From Suilimivivens sp964614185 (lineage in GTDB: Bacteria > Bacillota > Clostridia > Lachnospirales > Lachnospiraceae): a stretch of 25,109 bases of DNA. The notes below the pieces were generated by a model. The model was not told the origin of the DNA and did not search any database. It saw only the letters and a list, made by a program, of their open reading frames with translations. The stretch lies in the NCBI GenBank assembly GCA_964614185.1, contig CAZTKJ010000040.1:1-25109 (forward strand), in the 5' to 3' direction. Positions 1 through 7,483 of this stretch are shown one piece after another (the stretch's first letter is position 1; each line of letters starts with the position of its first letter). The position numbers and the translations under genes are program-made.

Positions 1-61
1 CGATAATAAAAAGAAAGGAAGTTATGGTGTTTTGCTTCTGTAAACATCATACAAGGTTATA

Positions 62-232
62 ATGAAGGCAACTGATAAGGATAAACGTATCCGCACTGCC
101 CCAAAAGGAGCCTGGGAAAGCGGCATTATCAATAAGAAGAAAAATCGCTCTGAAAAACAGCGCCTCAACGATATTACCACCGATATCCAAGGGAATGGAT
201 ACCCTGTATCTGATAAAAATCGGGACAATTAA
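62..232 (+). CDS. Unrecognised small basic protein (56 aa)
   Basis: An ATG-to-TAA reading frame encodes a very polar protein rich in Lys, Arg, Asp and Asn, with the stretch APKGAWESGIINKKK in the middle. It has no signal peptide, membrane segment or Cys motif. An AAGG sequence six bases before the ATG is only a weak ribosome site, and an in-frame stop lies 18 bases upstream of the ATG. I do not recognise the family. It could be a genuine short gene or the tail of a decayed gene from a mobile element whose body lies left of the window. It precedes the DUF6774-like gene on the same strand. Confidence 0.3.
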   Translation: MKATDKDKRIRTAPKGAWESGIINKKKNRSEKQRLNDITTDIQGNGYPVSDKNRDN

Positions 233-293
233 TACCTCACCTTTCTATATTTCCATACATATAATATATAAATTTCCTTCGAAGGAACCAATT

Positions 294-476
294 ATGAAAA
301 GCAATTGCCAAAATCTCTATATTCTGTCAACCATAGCCTGTCAACTCGCAGAATACCTTAGTGATGAAGAATTGGAAATGCTTTCTGCTGATCTGACTGC
401 GCTTGGATATATGATTGAATCGCTATTAGTGCATAAATCTGTATGTATGGATGAGCAATGCCACTTAAGACGATGA
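294..476 (+). CDS. DUF6774-like small protein (60 aa)
   Basis: The ATG was chosen because GAAGGA sits seven bases upstream; an earlier in-frame ATG at 195 would add a low-complexity Ile/Tyr/Phe stretch that looks untranslated. The protein has the pattern of short clostridial proteins I associate with DUF6774: a polar start with Cys, then ILSTIACQLAEYLSDEELEML, then a second hydrophobic helix (LTALGYMIESLL) and a Cys-containing tail. No enzymatic motif is visible, and the function of the family is unknown to me. It stands alone, 75 bases from the convergent fic gene. Family assignment is from memory of sequence style; the coding call is firmer than the name. Confidence 0.6.
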   Translation: MKSNCQNLYILSTIACQLAEYLSDEELEMLSADLTALGYMIESLLVHKSVCMDEQCHLRR

Positions 477-551
477 TTATATTGCACATTTAACACACTT
501 CAGTTTTCTTATTTCATTTGGTAATCCAAAATATATTCGTTCTAAACTAAC

Positions 552-1157
552 CTATAAATCTTCCGTCTTAAAAGTATTGTATCCTTCGTAATAATAACTT
601 ATATCAATACCTTTCATATATATTTCCCTGTCATCTATCTGATCTGTTAATGCATTTTTAAGCAACACTTTAATTTCCACATCCTTAATCGGACTTCTCT
701 CCATAGCAAGTAAATAGTCTTCTTTATCAACTTTACTCCAATCTACAACTAACTTTAATTCCTTTTTTAAAATCAAATCCAGCCATATGCGTGTACTTCT
801 CCCATTACCTTCTCTAAATGGATGAGCGACATTCATTTCAACATATTTTTCAATAATTTCATCATATGTTGCTTGAGGCATATCATCAATATGCATTAAT
901 GCAGCTTCTAAATACATTACAGGTACAAACCTAAAATTTCCTTTTGCTATATTTACTGTTCTTATCTTTCCTGCAAAATCGTATATCTCGTCAAATAAAA
1001 ACTTATGAATTTTAGCAAGTCCGGAAAATTTTCTAATTTCACATTCTTCAACAATATTGCTTTCATACAGTTTAATTGCATTAACCTTGCTTATTTTCTC
1101 TTCTGCTCTTGCAAGTTCTGCTGAATCAGTAATACTCAGTTTATTTTCCAGAGCCAT
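552..1157 (-). CDS. fic: Class III Fic protein adenylyltransferase
   Basis: Fic enzymes move AMP from ATP to a hydroxyl side chain of a target protein. The full motif HPFREGNGR is at residues 112-120, with catalytic His112. The C-terminus carries SYYYEGY (residues 187-193), which matches the inhibitory helix motif (S/T)xxxE(G/N) of class III Fic proteins such as that of Neisseria meningitidis. In that family Glu191 blocks productive ATP binding until the Tyr residues of the helix are self-modified, and the reported target is DNA gyrase GyrB. The start used here has GGAGGG five bases upstream; a longer in-frame start exists at 1205 but has no such site and overlaps the predicted promoter. No antitoxin partner is needed, since the inhibitor is built in. 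The length (201 aa) fits the class. Confidence 0.93.
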   Translation of the reverse strand: MALENKLSITDSAELARAEEKISKVNAIKLYESNIVEECEIRKFSGLAKIHKFLFDEIYDFAGKIRTVNIAKGNFRFVPVMYLEAALMHIDDMPQATYDEIIEKYVEMNVAHPFREGNGRSTRIWLDLILKKELKLVVDWSKVDKEDYLLAMERSPIKDVEIKVLLKNALTDQIDDREIYMKGIDISYYYEGYNTFKTEDL

Positions 1158-1188
1158 ATTAACCCTCCATAAATCAATTATTTTTTTA

Positions 1189-1218
1189 ATTATAACAGTT
1201 ACCATAGTTTTTCTGCAA
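1189..1218 (-). promoter_or_regulatory. Predicted sigma-A promoter of fic
   Basis: TTGCAG (1218-1213) and a perfect TATAAT (1194-1189) are separated by 18 bases, 31 bases before the fic start codon. This placement supports the shorter fic start at 1157. Confidence 0.6.
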
Positions 1219-1295
1219 CATTCTCATTTATCTATCAATGTACCATCATAAAAGCCACCGGAATATTTTCCAGCGACTTCTACTCGTTTCCATTA

Positions 1296-1324
1296 TTGCT
1301 TTTATCATTATTCTATATTAGAAT
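1296..1324 (+). promoter_or_regulatory. Possible promoter of the DUF975 gene
   Basis: TTGCTT (1296-1301) and TAGAAT (1319-1324) lie 17 bases apart, 43 bases ahead of the DUF975 start. The region is AT-rich, so chance matches are likely. Confidence 0.4.
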
Positions 1325-1367
1325 AAAAAAGACAACTTTAATAATATCTTATGGGAAGGAAATACTT

Positions 1368-2117
1368 ATGTGGTCTCGAAGCGAATTAAAATCACGTGCA
1401 AAAGAAGTTTTACACCTTAATTATTGGAAAGCCGTTCTGGTTTCTTTGATTTTAATCTTTATTGGTGGAAACTCAAACTCTGTTTCTGTTTCACGCACAA
1501 CCTCTTCCTCTTCAGGCAGCTACGCTTCTTCTCGCGGTTCTATATATTCACCTGAGGAATGGAAATATATCCTGACATTTACTTCTCTTGCATTCCTTGT
1601 AGTAATTGTTGCTATGGTTTTCTTCCTTGCCCTCTCTATCTTTGTTTTTAATCCTCTGATTGTGGGCTGTTATCGGTATTTTATACTCTGCGGCAGAAAA
1701 CCTTCCAATATGGGAGAGCTTGTTTTTGCATTTAACCATTCTTACATAAATGTAGTAAGGATTATGTTTTTTCGAGGATTATACACATTTTTATGGTCTC
1801 TTCTTTTCATTATCCCCGGTATTATCAAAGGCTATGAATACCGTATGATTCCCTACTTACTGGCAGAAAATCCTGAAATGGACATGGAAGAAGCCTTTTC
1901 CTTAACACGGCAGATGATGACCGGAGACAAGGCAAATACCTTCGTTCTGGATCTTTCTTTTATCGGATGGAACCTGCTTTCCGCACTTACACTTGGCATC
2001 TTAAGTATTTTCTATGTAAATCCTTATCAGCATCTGACAAATGCCCAGCTCTATGAGGTTTTACTCCAGAAGCTTGCCATTACGGCAAATAGAGAATCCT
2101 ATAACCCTTATCTGTAG
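1368..2117 (+). CDS. DUF975 family integral membrane protein
   Basis: The 249-aa protein opens with WSRSELKSRAKEVLHLNYWKAVLVSLIL, the typical N-terminus of DUF975 proteins: a short amphipathic, basic helix followed by a first membrane segment. A Ser-rich external loop (about residues 35-65) comes next, then further hydrophobic segments near residues 70-100, 135-155 and 195-220. The motif YEYRMIPYLLAENPEMDMEEAFSLTRQMM between the last two is characteristic of the family. AAGGA lies seven bases before the chosen ATG; an upstream in-frame ATG at 1296 lacks a ribosome site. The biochemical role of DUF975 is unknown. The gene stands alone and converges with the AI-2E-family gene. Confidence 0.85.
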   Translation: MWSRSELKSRAKEVLHLNYWKAVLVSLILIFIGGNSNSVSVSRTTSSSSGSYASSRGSIYSPEEWKYILTFTSLAFLVVIVAMVFFLALSIFVFNPLIVGCYRYFILCGRKPSNMGELVFAFNHSYINVVRIMFFRGLYTFLWSLLFIIPGIIKGYEYRMIPYLLAENPEMDMEEAFSLTRQMMTGDKANTFVLDLSFIGWNLLSALTLGILSIFYVNPYQHLTNAQLYEVLLQKLAITANRESYNPYL

Positions 2118-2135
2118 ATGAATCTTATATTTTTG

Positions 2136-3314
2136 TTATTCCTGCTTAGTTTCTTTTTTGCCTGCAGATAGTGCGTTTCTTTTATTGACGTCTTCTCTAA
2201 GCAGTGCATAAACAGTAGAAAGAAGCGGAATGAATATCAGCATACCGGAAATTCCCATAAGACTTCCGCCAATAGTCACCGCCGCAAGTACCCAGATAGA
2301 TGGCAGACCTACCGAGTTGCCTACTACATGAGGATAAATCAGATTTCCTTCTATCTGCTGTAAAATCAGGAACAAAACAATAAAGCCGATTGCTTTGGTA
2401 GGACTGTCTACCAGAATCAGGAATGTCCCAACTGCACAGCCAATGAAAGCACCTACAACAGGAATCAATGCTGTAAATGCAATTAATACCCCTATCATAA
2501 CTACAAAGGGAAAACGCAAAATGGCCATAGACACTATAAATAATGTCCCAAGGATCACTGCTTCCAGACATTGTCCCGTAATAAAACGGCTGAAATTCTG
2601 ATTTAAAAGACCTGCCACTTTCATGATCCACTGATATAGTTTAGGTTTTGTGTACGCTCTGAGTACTCTCTGAATCTGATCTCCCAATTTCTCTTTTTGC
2701 ACCAATATATAAAAAGAAAATATCAAGGCAATAAAGAAGTTCACAGTACCGCTGGCAATACTGCTTGCTACGGAAAATGTGGTAGCAGCCAGATTTCCCA
2801 TTCCGTTTTTTAAGAAATTCACGATGCTTTTTATCGTTTCCTGCCAATCAATTTCGGGAATTTCCAAGGTACCTATGATCTGTTGATATTCAGGGTTTGC
2901 TGCTAATATTGATTCTATAAAAGCCAGTACTTTTTTCATGAAATCCGGTGTTTCCCGTGTAAGCACACCGATTGTGGATGTTAACTGTGAGATAACAATT
3001 ACCATTACCACCGTAACTACAAGAGCTACTGTAAGAAATGCCAGAATCAGACTAAGAGGTCTTTTTACCTTTTGATAATAGGTCCTTTTCCTTTCACTGA
3101 TACCTTTCCGGTCAAATAATTTCCTCTCATAAAAACTCATGGGAAGATTCAGGACAAATGCAATCACTGCTCCCAAAATAAAGGGCTTTAGAATATTGAT
3201 AAGAAATACAAGCATCCCCCATAACCAGTCAAATTTCAATAGTGCCAGAATGACTACTGCCGTAAAAAGAATCAATCCTCTGACTTTTTTCATGTCTTTT
3301 CGCCCTAAGTTCAT
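2136..3314 (-). CDS. AI-2E/PerM family (DUF20) membrane transporter
   Basis: The 392-aa protein has the layout of the AI-2E family: two N-terminal membrane helices (about residues 14-55), another near 75-100, a soluble middle domain of about 100 residues, and a C-terminal cluster of hydrophobic helices. The conserved run ALIPVVGAFIGCAVGT and the following QQIEGNLIYPHVVGNSVGLPSIWVL are family hallmarks. Members export autoinducer-2 or exchange ions in some bacteria; the substrate here cannot be told. The ATG has GGAGGA six bases upstream and overlaps the stop of the upstream peptidase gene (TAATG), so translation of the two is probably coupled. A longer start at 3350 inside that gene is less likely. 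Confidence 0.9.
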   Translation of the reverse strand: MNLGRKDMKKVRGLILFTAVVILALLKFDWLWGMLVFLINILKPFILGAVIAFVLNLPMSFYERKLFDRKGISERKRTYYQKVKRPLSLILAFLTVALVVTVVMVIVISQLTSTIGVLTRETPDFMKKVLAFIESILAANPEYQQIIGTLEIPEIDWQETIKSIVNFLKNGMGNLAATTFSVASSIASGTVNFFIALIFSFYILVQKEKLGDQIQRVLRAYTKPKLYQWIMKVAGLLNQNFSRFITGQCLEAVILGTLFIVSMAILRFPFVVMIGVLIAFTALIPVVGAFIGCAVGTFLILVDSPTKAIGFIVLFLILQQIEGNLIYPHVVGNSVGLPSIWVLAAVTIGGSLMGISGMLIFIPLLSTVYALLREDVNKRNALSAGKKETKQE

Positions 3315-4813
3315 TACATTTCCTCCAAAAGTTTGATCAGGAATTTCCATACACGCCCTGTAGATGAAATACTCAGTTCTTCTTCTGTGGTATGAATATT
3401 CTTCATATCCGGACCTATTGAGACACAGTCAAGATTTTCTATCTTACTTGCAAAAAGTCCACATTCAAGGCCTGCATGAATTGCCTGTATCTCCGGTTTT
3501 TTATGGAACATCTCTTCATAAACCTGAATCATCTTATCCCGTAAAGGGGAATCCTTGCGATAAGCCCAGCCGGGATAATCTCCTGTTACCTCTACATGGA
3601 CGCCTGCAAGATAAGCCAAACTCTTCAATTGGTCTATTAATGCGCCTTTAGAGCTTTCAAGTGAACTTCTTACGGAGATCCCTGCATGGAACCGGCCTTC
3701 ATGACATTCCAAAATACCAAGATTCAATGAGGTTTCTACCAATCCCTCCATAGCCCCGCTCATAGCCTGAACTCCCTTGGGAATGATATTTAAAAAGGCT
3801 GCCATTTGCAGAGAAGTTTCTTCCTCCATACAGTTCTTTTCTTCTACAGATTCAAAGCAGGCCTCTACTAAAACCTCCGGATCCTTTTCTGCAAGCTCCT
3901 TTCGTAAATCTTCATTCATTTGGGCAATAATCTTTTCTATCAGTGATCTTCCATCTGCTTCTTTAAATCCTTTATCACCAATTCTGCACATTCTGCCTTC
4001 CGTATCGTATCCGGTAATCATAAGACTGGCAGAAGCTTCTCGCGGAATTGCGTTATCTGCAAGGCCGCCTTGCATGGATTCTATACAGAAAGCTGCCTTT
4101 GAAGCAAGCTTTGCCAGTATCCTTGCCAGAATGCAGTCTGCGTTTCCCCGCTCCTTATGAATTTCTGCTCCGGAATGGCCTCCCATCAGTCCGGATACTT
4201 TGATACTGCAAGGGATTCCCGCTGCCATTCTTTGACTATAATCCAATGTATAATTTACTCTTGCACCGCCTGCACACCCTGTCAGGAAAATTCCTTCTTC
4301 TTCCGAATCCAGATTGATCAGAGTATGGGCTCTGCAGGGAGTGAAATCGATTTCTCTGGCGCCATCCATTCCCACTTCTTCATCTACTGTGATCACCAGC
4401 TCGATTCTGGGATGCTTATATTGATTTCCATCAAGTAATGCAAGACCATATGCAACTGCAATCCCGTCATCACCGCCCAGACTGGTCCCTTTTGCATATA
4501 CTCTGTCTCCATCTACGCAAAGGCGAAGACCTTCCTTCTTCATATCAATATCATAATCCGGTTTTTTTACCGCCACCATGTCCATATGCCCCTGCAGCAT
4601 TACAGGTTCATGGTCTTCATATCCGGGAGATGCTTCTTTTATGATAACGACATTTAAAACCTCATCCTGATAATATTCCAGATTCCTTTTCTTCGCAAAG
4701 TCAGCCAAATAGTTACTGATTTCCTGAACGTTTCCTGAGCCGTGTGGAATCCGGCATATCTCCTCAAAATAAAAAAACACCTTATCAGGTTCTAAATTTT
4801 CTAAAACTCTCAT
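3314..4813 (-). CDS. pepD: Aminoacyl-histidine dipeptidase, PepD-like (M20C)
   Basis: This cytosolic di-zinc peptidase splits dipeptides, classically Xaa-His such as carnosine, and takes part in peptide nutrition. The metal ligands of the M20 fold are visible: H76 and D78 in QGHMDMV, D115 in SLGGDDGIA, E145/E146 in TVDEEVGM (base and ligand), D169 in NLDSEEEG, and a His in the C-terminal IHAGLECGLF. GLMGGHSGAEIH in the middle marks the lid/dimerisation domain. The length, 499 aa, is normal for the family. GGAGGA sits five bases before the chosen ATG, so the in-frame extension to 4843, which runs into the terminator hairpin, is rejected. It lies downstream of the rplT terminator and overlaps the next gene by one base. 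Confidence 0.95.
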   Translation of the reverse strand: MRVLENLEPDKVFFYFEEICRIPHGSGNVQEISNYLADFAKKRNLEYYQDEVLNVVIIKEASPGYEDHEPVMLQGHMDMVAVKKPDYDIDMKKEGLRLCVDGDRVYAKGTSLGGDDGIAVAYGLALLDGNQYKHPRIELVITVDEEVGMDGAREIDFTPCRAHTLINLDSEEEGIFLTGCAGGARVNYTLDYSQRMAAGIPCSIKVSGLMGGHSGAEIHKERGNADCILARILAKLASKAAFCIESMQGGLADNAIPREASASLMITGYDTEGRMCRIGDKGFKEADGRSLIEKIIAQMNEDLRKELAEKDPEVLVEACFESVEEKNCMEEETSLQMAAFLNIIPKGVQAMSGAMEGLVETSLNLGILECHEGRFHAGISVRSSLESSKGALIDQLKSLAYLAGVHVEVTGDYPGWAYRKDSPLRDKMIQVYEEMFHKKPEIQAIHAGLECGLFASKIENLDCVSIGPDMKNIHTTEEELSISSTGRVWKFLIKLLEEM

Positions 4814-4842
4814 TATTGTCCTCCATTTTACTCTATCTGCCA

Positions 4843-4876
4843 AAAAGACCTTATCATTTATATGATAAGGTCTTTT
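4843..4876 (-). terminator. Strong terminator after rplT
   Basis: The sequence forms a perfect 15-bp hairpin, AAAAGACCTTATCAT paired with ATGATAAGGTCTTTT, around the four-base loop TTAT. It ends in a U-run in either direction. It closes the infC-rpmI-rplT operon 8 bases after rplT and ends 30 bases before pepD, which probably needs its own start or read-through. Confidence 0.9.
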
Positions 4877-4884
4877 GTTTCTAA

Positions 4885-5241
4885 TTATGCAATACTCTTC
4901 TTTGCAAGCTCTGCAAGGGTCTTAAATCCTTCTGCATCATTAACTGCCATCTCAGCAAGCATCTTTCTGTTGATATCAACATTGGCCATCTTTAATCCAT
5001 GCATAAACTTGCTGTATGATAAGCCGTTTAATCTTGCAGCTGCATTAATACGTGCAATCCACAACTGTCTGAACTGACGCTTTCTCTCCTTACGGCCTGC
5101 ATAAGAAGATGCAAGAGCTCTCATTACGGACTGTTTTGCTACTCTATACTGCTTACTTCTGGCTCCTCTATATCCCTTTGCAAGCTTCAATACTCTGTTA
5201 TGTTTTCTTCTGGCATTTAAACCGCCTTTAATTCTTGCCAT
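4885..5241 (-). CDS. rplT: Large ribosomal subunit protein bL20
   Basis: The 118-aa basic protein starts MARIKGGLNARRKHNRVLKLAKGYRG and carries the conserved core RKRQFRQLWIARINAAAR (about residues 50-68), both diagnostic of L20. L20 binds 23S rRNA domain I and is needed early in assembly of the 50S subunit. In Firmicutes it also represses its own operon by binding the mRNA leader ahead of infC, and a matching leader is present here. It is the last gene of the operon, 51 bases after rpmI, and is followed by a 15-bp terminator hairpin. Confidence 0.99.
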   Translation of the reverse strand: MARIKGGLNARRKHNRVLKLAKGYRGARSKQYRVAKQSVMRALASSYAGRKERKRQFRQLWIARINAAARLNGLSYSKFMHGLKMANVDINRKMLAEMAVNDAEGFKTLAELAKKSIA

Positions 5242-5292
5242 ATCTTAATTTCCTCCTTACGACTCATAGAATTTCTGCTTTATTGTTCTGCA

Positions 5293-5490
5293 TTATAAAT
5301 AAGGTAAAATCTTCTTCATATTCTTAACATTTGTTGCATCTGTTATTGCAGACTGTCTAAGATTTCTCTTTCTCTTGGCAGATTTTTTAGTTAAAATATG
5401 GCTCTTATAAGCTTTACTTCTCTTCAATTTACCTGTTCCTGTAGCTTTAAAACGCTTTGCAGCAGATTTGCTGGTTTTCATTTTGGGCAT
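5293..5490 (-). CDS. rpmI: Large ribosomal subunit protein bL35
   Basis: The 65-aa protein is strongly basic with MPKMKTSKSAAKRFKATGTGK at the start and HILTKKSAKRKRNLRQ in the middle, which identify L35. It is a structural protein of the 50S subunit. AGGAGGAATCAGTT leads into the ATG, a strong ribosome site. It lies between infC and rplT in the standard order. An irregular hairpin sits in the infC-rpmI gap. Confidence 0.98.
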   Translation of the reverse strand: MPKMKTSKSAAKRFKATGTGKLKRSKAYKSHILTKKSAKRKRNLRQSAITDATNVKNMKKILPYL

Positions 5491-5527
5491 AACTGATTCC
5501 TCCTGTATTTCAAATTAATTTCTTACC

Positions 5528-5549
5528 GATAGCAGGTCACCCTTCTATC
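5528..5549 (-). other. Irregular hairpin between infC and rpmI
   Basis: GATAG and CTATC arms enclose a smaller GGGT/ACCT pairing with unpaired bases. No U-run follows on the minus strand, so it is not an intrinsic terminator. It could be an RNA-processing or mRNA-folding element of the operon. The pairing is short, and chance is possible. Confidence 0.3.
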
Positions 5550-5567
5550 ATCTATTTTAACTGACGA

Positions 5568-6074
5568 TTAACGCTTCTCAGTTAAAAACATAGTCATGCT
5601 TCTCCCTTCCACTTTGGGAGCTTTCTCTACTACACTGATATCTGCAAGAGCCTGCGCAAAATCATCTAAAATATGCTTGCTGGCTGCCATATGCGCCATC
5701 TCACGTCCCCGGAAACGTAAGGTAACCTTAACTCTGTCACCCTTAGTCAGGAATTTCTTGGCTGCACTGATTTTTGTGTTTAAATCATTTGTATCAATAT
5801 TAGGCGATATACGTATCTCCTTAACATCAATGACTTTTTGTTTTTTCCTGGCTTCCTTTTCCCTACGGGCTTGTTCATATTTGAACTTACCATAATCAAC
5901 AATTTTGCATACCGGCGGTTTCGCCGTAGGCGCGATTTTCACAAGGTCCACACCGGCTTCCTCTGCAAGCTGCAATGCTTCCCTGGCAGACATAATTCCT
6001 AGCTGCTCACCATCTTCGCCTATAACACGTACTTCTTTGTCCCTAATCTGTTCGTTAATGAATAATTCGCTAAT
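5568..6074 (-). CDS. infC: Translation initiation factor IF-3 (ATT start)
   Basis: IF-3 binds the 30S subunit, keeps it free of 50S and proofreads the initiator tRNA and start codon. The 168-aa product reads (M)SELFINEQIRDKEVRVIG, followed by the N-domain, a Lys-rich linker, and the C-domain with RISPNIDTNDLNTKI and VTLRFRGREMAH. The predicted start is ATT (6074-6072): AGGAGG (6088-6083) lies eight bases before it, and the protein then aligns with the Bacillus IF-3 start, which also uses ATT. An in-frame TTG at 6092 is upstream of that Shine-Dalgarno site and cannot use it. ATT starts let IF-3 repress its own translation, since it rejects non-standard start codons. Confidence 0.96.
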   Translation of the reverse strand: MSELFINEQIRDKEVRVIGEDGEQLGIMSAREALQLAEEAGVDLVKIAPTAKPPVCKIVDYGKFKYEQARREKEARKKQKVIDVKEIRISPNIDTNDLNTKISAAKKFLTKGDRVKVTLRFRGREMAHMAASKHILDDFAQALADISVVEKAPKVEGRSMTMFLTEKR

Positions 6075-6091
6075 GGTTCTTCCCTCCTGCA

Positions 6092-6124
6092 AGAAAAATA
6101 GTGGATAGCACAGCCATCCACTCT
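6092..6124 (-). terminator. Attenuator hairpin in the infC leader
   Basis: AGTGGAT (6122-6116, transcript sense) pairs with ATCCACT (6106-6100) around a nine-base loop, followed by ATTTTTC. It ends a few bases before the infC ribosome site. Its 5' arm can instead pair with an identical ATCCACT copy further up the leader (6223-6217 region), giving the alternative antiterminator fold. Confidence 0.75.
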
Positions 6125-6256
6125 AATAAACTCTTCACATAAACCATACACAGAATACTGCCTGCTGTATAGTTTAAATTCTTTGGACGCCTGTCAGCCC
6201 GATTGCCACAGGGTGAGAGTGGATACTCTGCTTGTTTGTATATGTTCTTCACACAT
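6092..6256 (-). promoter_or_regulatory. L20-type leader RNA of infC-rpmI-rplT
   Basis: About 165 bases separate the predicted promoter from infC. The leader holds GAGTATCCACTCTC near its 5' end and GAGTGGAT near its 3' end, able to pair with each other (antiterminator), while GAGTGGAT can alternatively form the attenuator hairpin. This is the arrangement of the Firmicutes L20 leader, in which excess ribosomal protein L20 favours termination. The call rests on position and pairing, not on a covariance-model match. Confidence 0.75.
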
Positions 6257-6262
6257 TAAGTA

Positions 6263-6291
6263 ACTATACCATTACCATATGCAAAAGTCAA
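6263..6291 (-). promoter_or_regulatory. Predicted sigma-A promoter of infC operon
   Basis: TTGACT (6291-6286) and TATAGT (6268-6263) are separated by exactly 17 bases, close to consensus. The start of transcription would fall near 6256, giving the leader described for the operon. Confidence 0.85.
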
Positions 6292-6309
6292 TACCTATTT
6301 AAAAATCAT

Positions 6310-6963
6310 TTAATCTTCCTCTGCTTTTGCTGTTTCTACCTGATTTTCCTTTACCAGCTTGATCTTTCCATCAGCGACTTCAAAATCTGCAATCAGTTCA
6401 TCATCTTCTGCCTGACTATAGGTAATGGTGTACGTTTTTTCTGCCAGTACCAGATATGTCAACTGCTGGATCTCATTCTCACCTGTATCATAAGTGCTCC
6501 TGATCTTGTAAGCAGGCACACCATCCATATCCACCGCTTCAAAAGAATCTATGGTAAGGCTGCCTTCTTGTCCTTTCTCCCTAAAAGCTTCTTCAATGAT
6601 ATCTTTATATTCTTTTTCCGTTAAGGATTCAGAAACCCATCCTTCTCCATTTCCTTCTGATGCCGTATAGTAAATGTTGGAAGAATCAAGGGGCGCTCTC
6701 TCATGCAGATACATTCCCGGAATTTCTTCTGACGCATAATAGTCTGCCGGAATCATTACTGCGCAATACCTGACATCCTCTCTGCCAATATCCGCCTGCT
6801 TTTCTTTTAACTCAAATTCCTGCATTTCTATGTATTCCACGGTCTGTCCATCTTCATCCAAAACAGAAGCAGCCGTAATCACCTTATCTTCGCAGCCGCT
6901 AAGAATCAGCATTCCGATCATCGCTGATCCAATAAGCGCAGCTCTCCACTTCGTTCCTCTCAT
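6310..6963 (-). CDS. Predicted lipoprotein of unknown function
   Basis: The 217-aa product has a short basic N-terminus, a hydrophobic stretch and the lipobox LILSGC with Cys24, so it should be lipidated and anchored on the outer face of the membrane. The mature part is acidic and has no Cys; it holds segments such as REDVRYCAVMIPADYYASEEIPGMYLHERA and, later, a beta-rich region with YKIRSTYDTGENEIQQLTYLVLAEKTYTITYSQ. This second part resembles the PsbP/DUF-type lipoproteins that end in a predicted transporter-like sandwich, but I do not assign a family. The ATG at 6963 was chosen because GGAG lies just upstream; the in-frame TTG at 6975 overlaps that site. It stands between the infC promoter and the DUF1540 terminator. 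Confidence 0.8.
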   Translation of the reverse strand: MRGTKWRAALIGSAMIGMLILSGCEDKVITAASVLDEDGQTVEYIEMQEFELKEKQADIGREDVRYCAVMIPADYYASEEIPGMYLHERAPLDSSNIYYTASEGNGEGWVSESLTEKEYKDIIEEAFREKGQEGSLTIDSFEAVDMDGVPAYKIRSTYDTGENEIQQLTYLVLAEKTYTITYSQAEDDELIADFEVADGKIKLVKENQVETAKAEED

Positions 6964-7007
6964 ATCCCACTCCAATAATCAATACTTGTCAAAAATGACA
7001 CCAATAT

Positions 7008-7037
7008 TATTTAAGCACATTTTCCTGTCTACTTCAA
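7008..7037 (-). promoter_or_regulatory. Possible promoter of the lipoprotein gene
   Basis: TTGAAG (7037-7032) and TAAATA (7013-7008) are 18 bases apart, between the DUF1540 terminator and the lipoprotein start. The match is imperfect in an AT-rich stretch. Confidence 0.35.
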
Positions 7038-7051
7038 GTGAAAAAATATAT

Positions 7052-7087
7052 AAAAAACGGACAGTTCATATTCTGATAAACTGCCCG
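7052..7087 (-). terminator. Terminator after the DUF1540 gene
   Basis: CGGGCAGTT (7087-7079) pairs with AACTGTCCG (7066-7058) with one G-U pair, followed by TTTTTT on the minus strand. It lies 13 bases beyond the DUF1540 stop codon. Confidence 0.85.
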
Positions 7088-7099
7088 CTGCTGCTTTCC

Positions 7100-7414
7100 C
7101 TATTTTTCCTTAAAGGTACCACAGGATGTTTCTATGCATCCACCAGCTCCGTATCCTTTAATATCCACATGTGACGCTGCACACTTATAGTTGCTGTTAT
7201 ACATACATTGCACTGCTTCACAATCAATACTGATTGTCCTGCTTGGATGCTCTAATGCGCTCGTAAAGCTGTCCTTCCTTTCATCCGCAAAGCTTTCACA
7301 ACACGTATCGTCTTCACAGCAGGCATGTTTTCCGCCTACCATAATATCACCTTTACAACAGAGACAATTGTCATTATAAGCACAATTTCTTACTGCACAT
7401 TCAAGTTGAGCCAT
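7100..7414 (-). CDS. DUF1540 domain protein, two Cys-rich copies
   Basis: The 104-aa protein contains two related Cys-rich modules: LECAVRNCAYNDNCLCCKGDIMV with CCEDDTCCESF (about residues 4-43), and IDCEAVQCMYNSNYKCAASHVDI with GGCIETSCGTF (about 62-101). The spacing matches DUF1540, a small clostridial family thought to bind metal through its cysteines; the role is unknown. There is no signal peptide, so it is probably cytosolic. AGGAGG sits nine bases before the ATG. It is preceded by the pilus operon with only about 70 bases between them and no obvious terminator, so read-through from the pilus operon is possible; its own terminator follows. Confidence 0.9.
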   Translation of the reverse strand: MAQLECAVRNCAYNDNCLCCKGDIMVGGKHACCEDDTCCESFADERKDSFTSALEHPSRTISIDCEAVQCMYNSNYKCAASHVDIKGYGAGGCIETSCGTFKEK

Positions 7415-7483
7415 GCTATCTAACCTCCTTTTTGTTATGACATTAAATAGTATAGCTCTTATTTTTACTTTTATTCTGTTATC

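Noticed and set aside
22..228. Minus-strand frame of 68 codons at the left edge
   Set aside because: It starts with TTG without a ribosome site and overlaps a plus-strand frame with a more natural polar composition.
1057..1251. Plus-strand frame opposite the start of fic
   Set aside because: It is the complement of the fic coding strand and its promoter; hydrophobic composition comes from antisense codons.
2197..2631. Long minus-strand frame (144 codons) inside the AI-2E-family gene
   Set aside because: It is an out-of-frame shadow of a clearly conserved membrane protein; Tyr/Ser/Cys-rich composition is typical of frameshifted reading.
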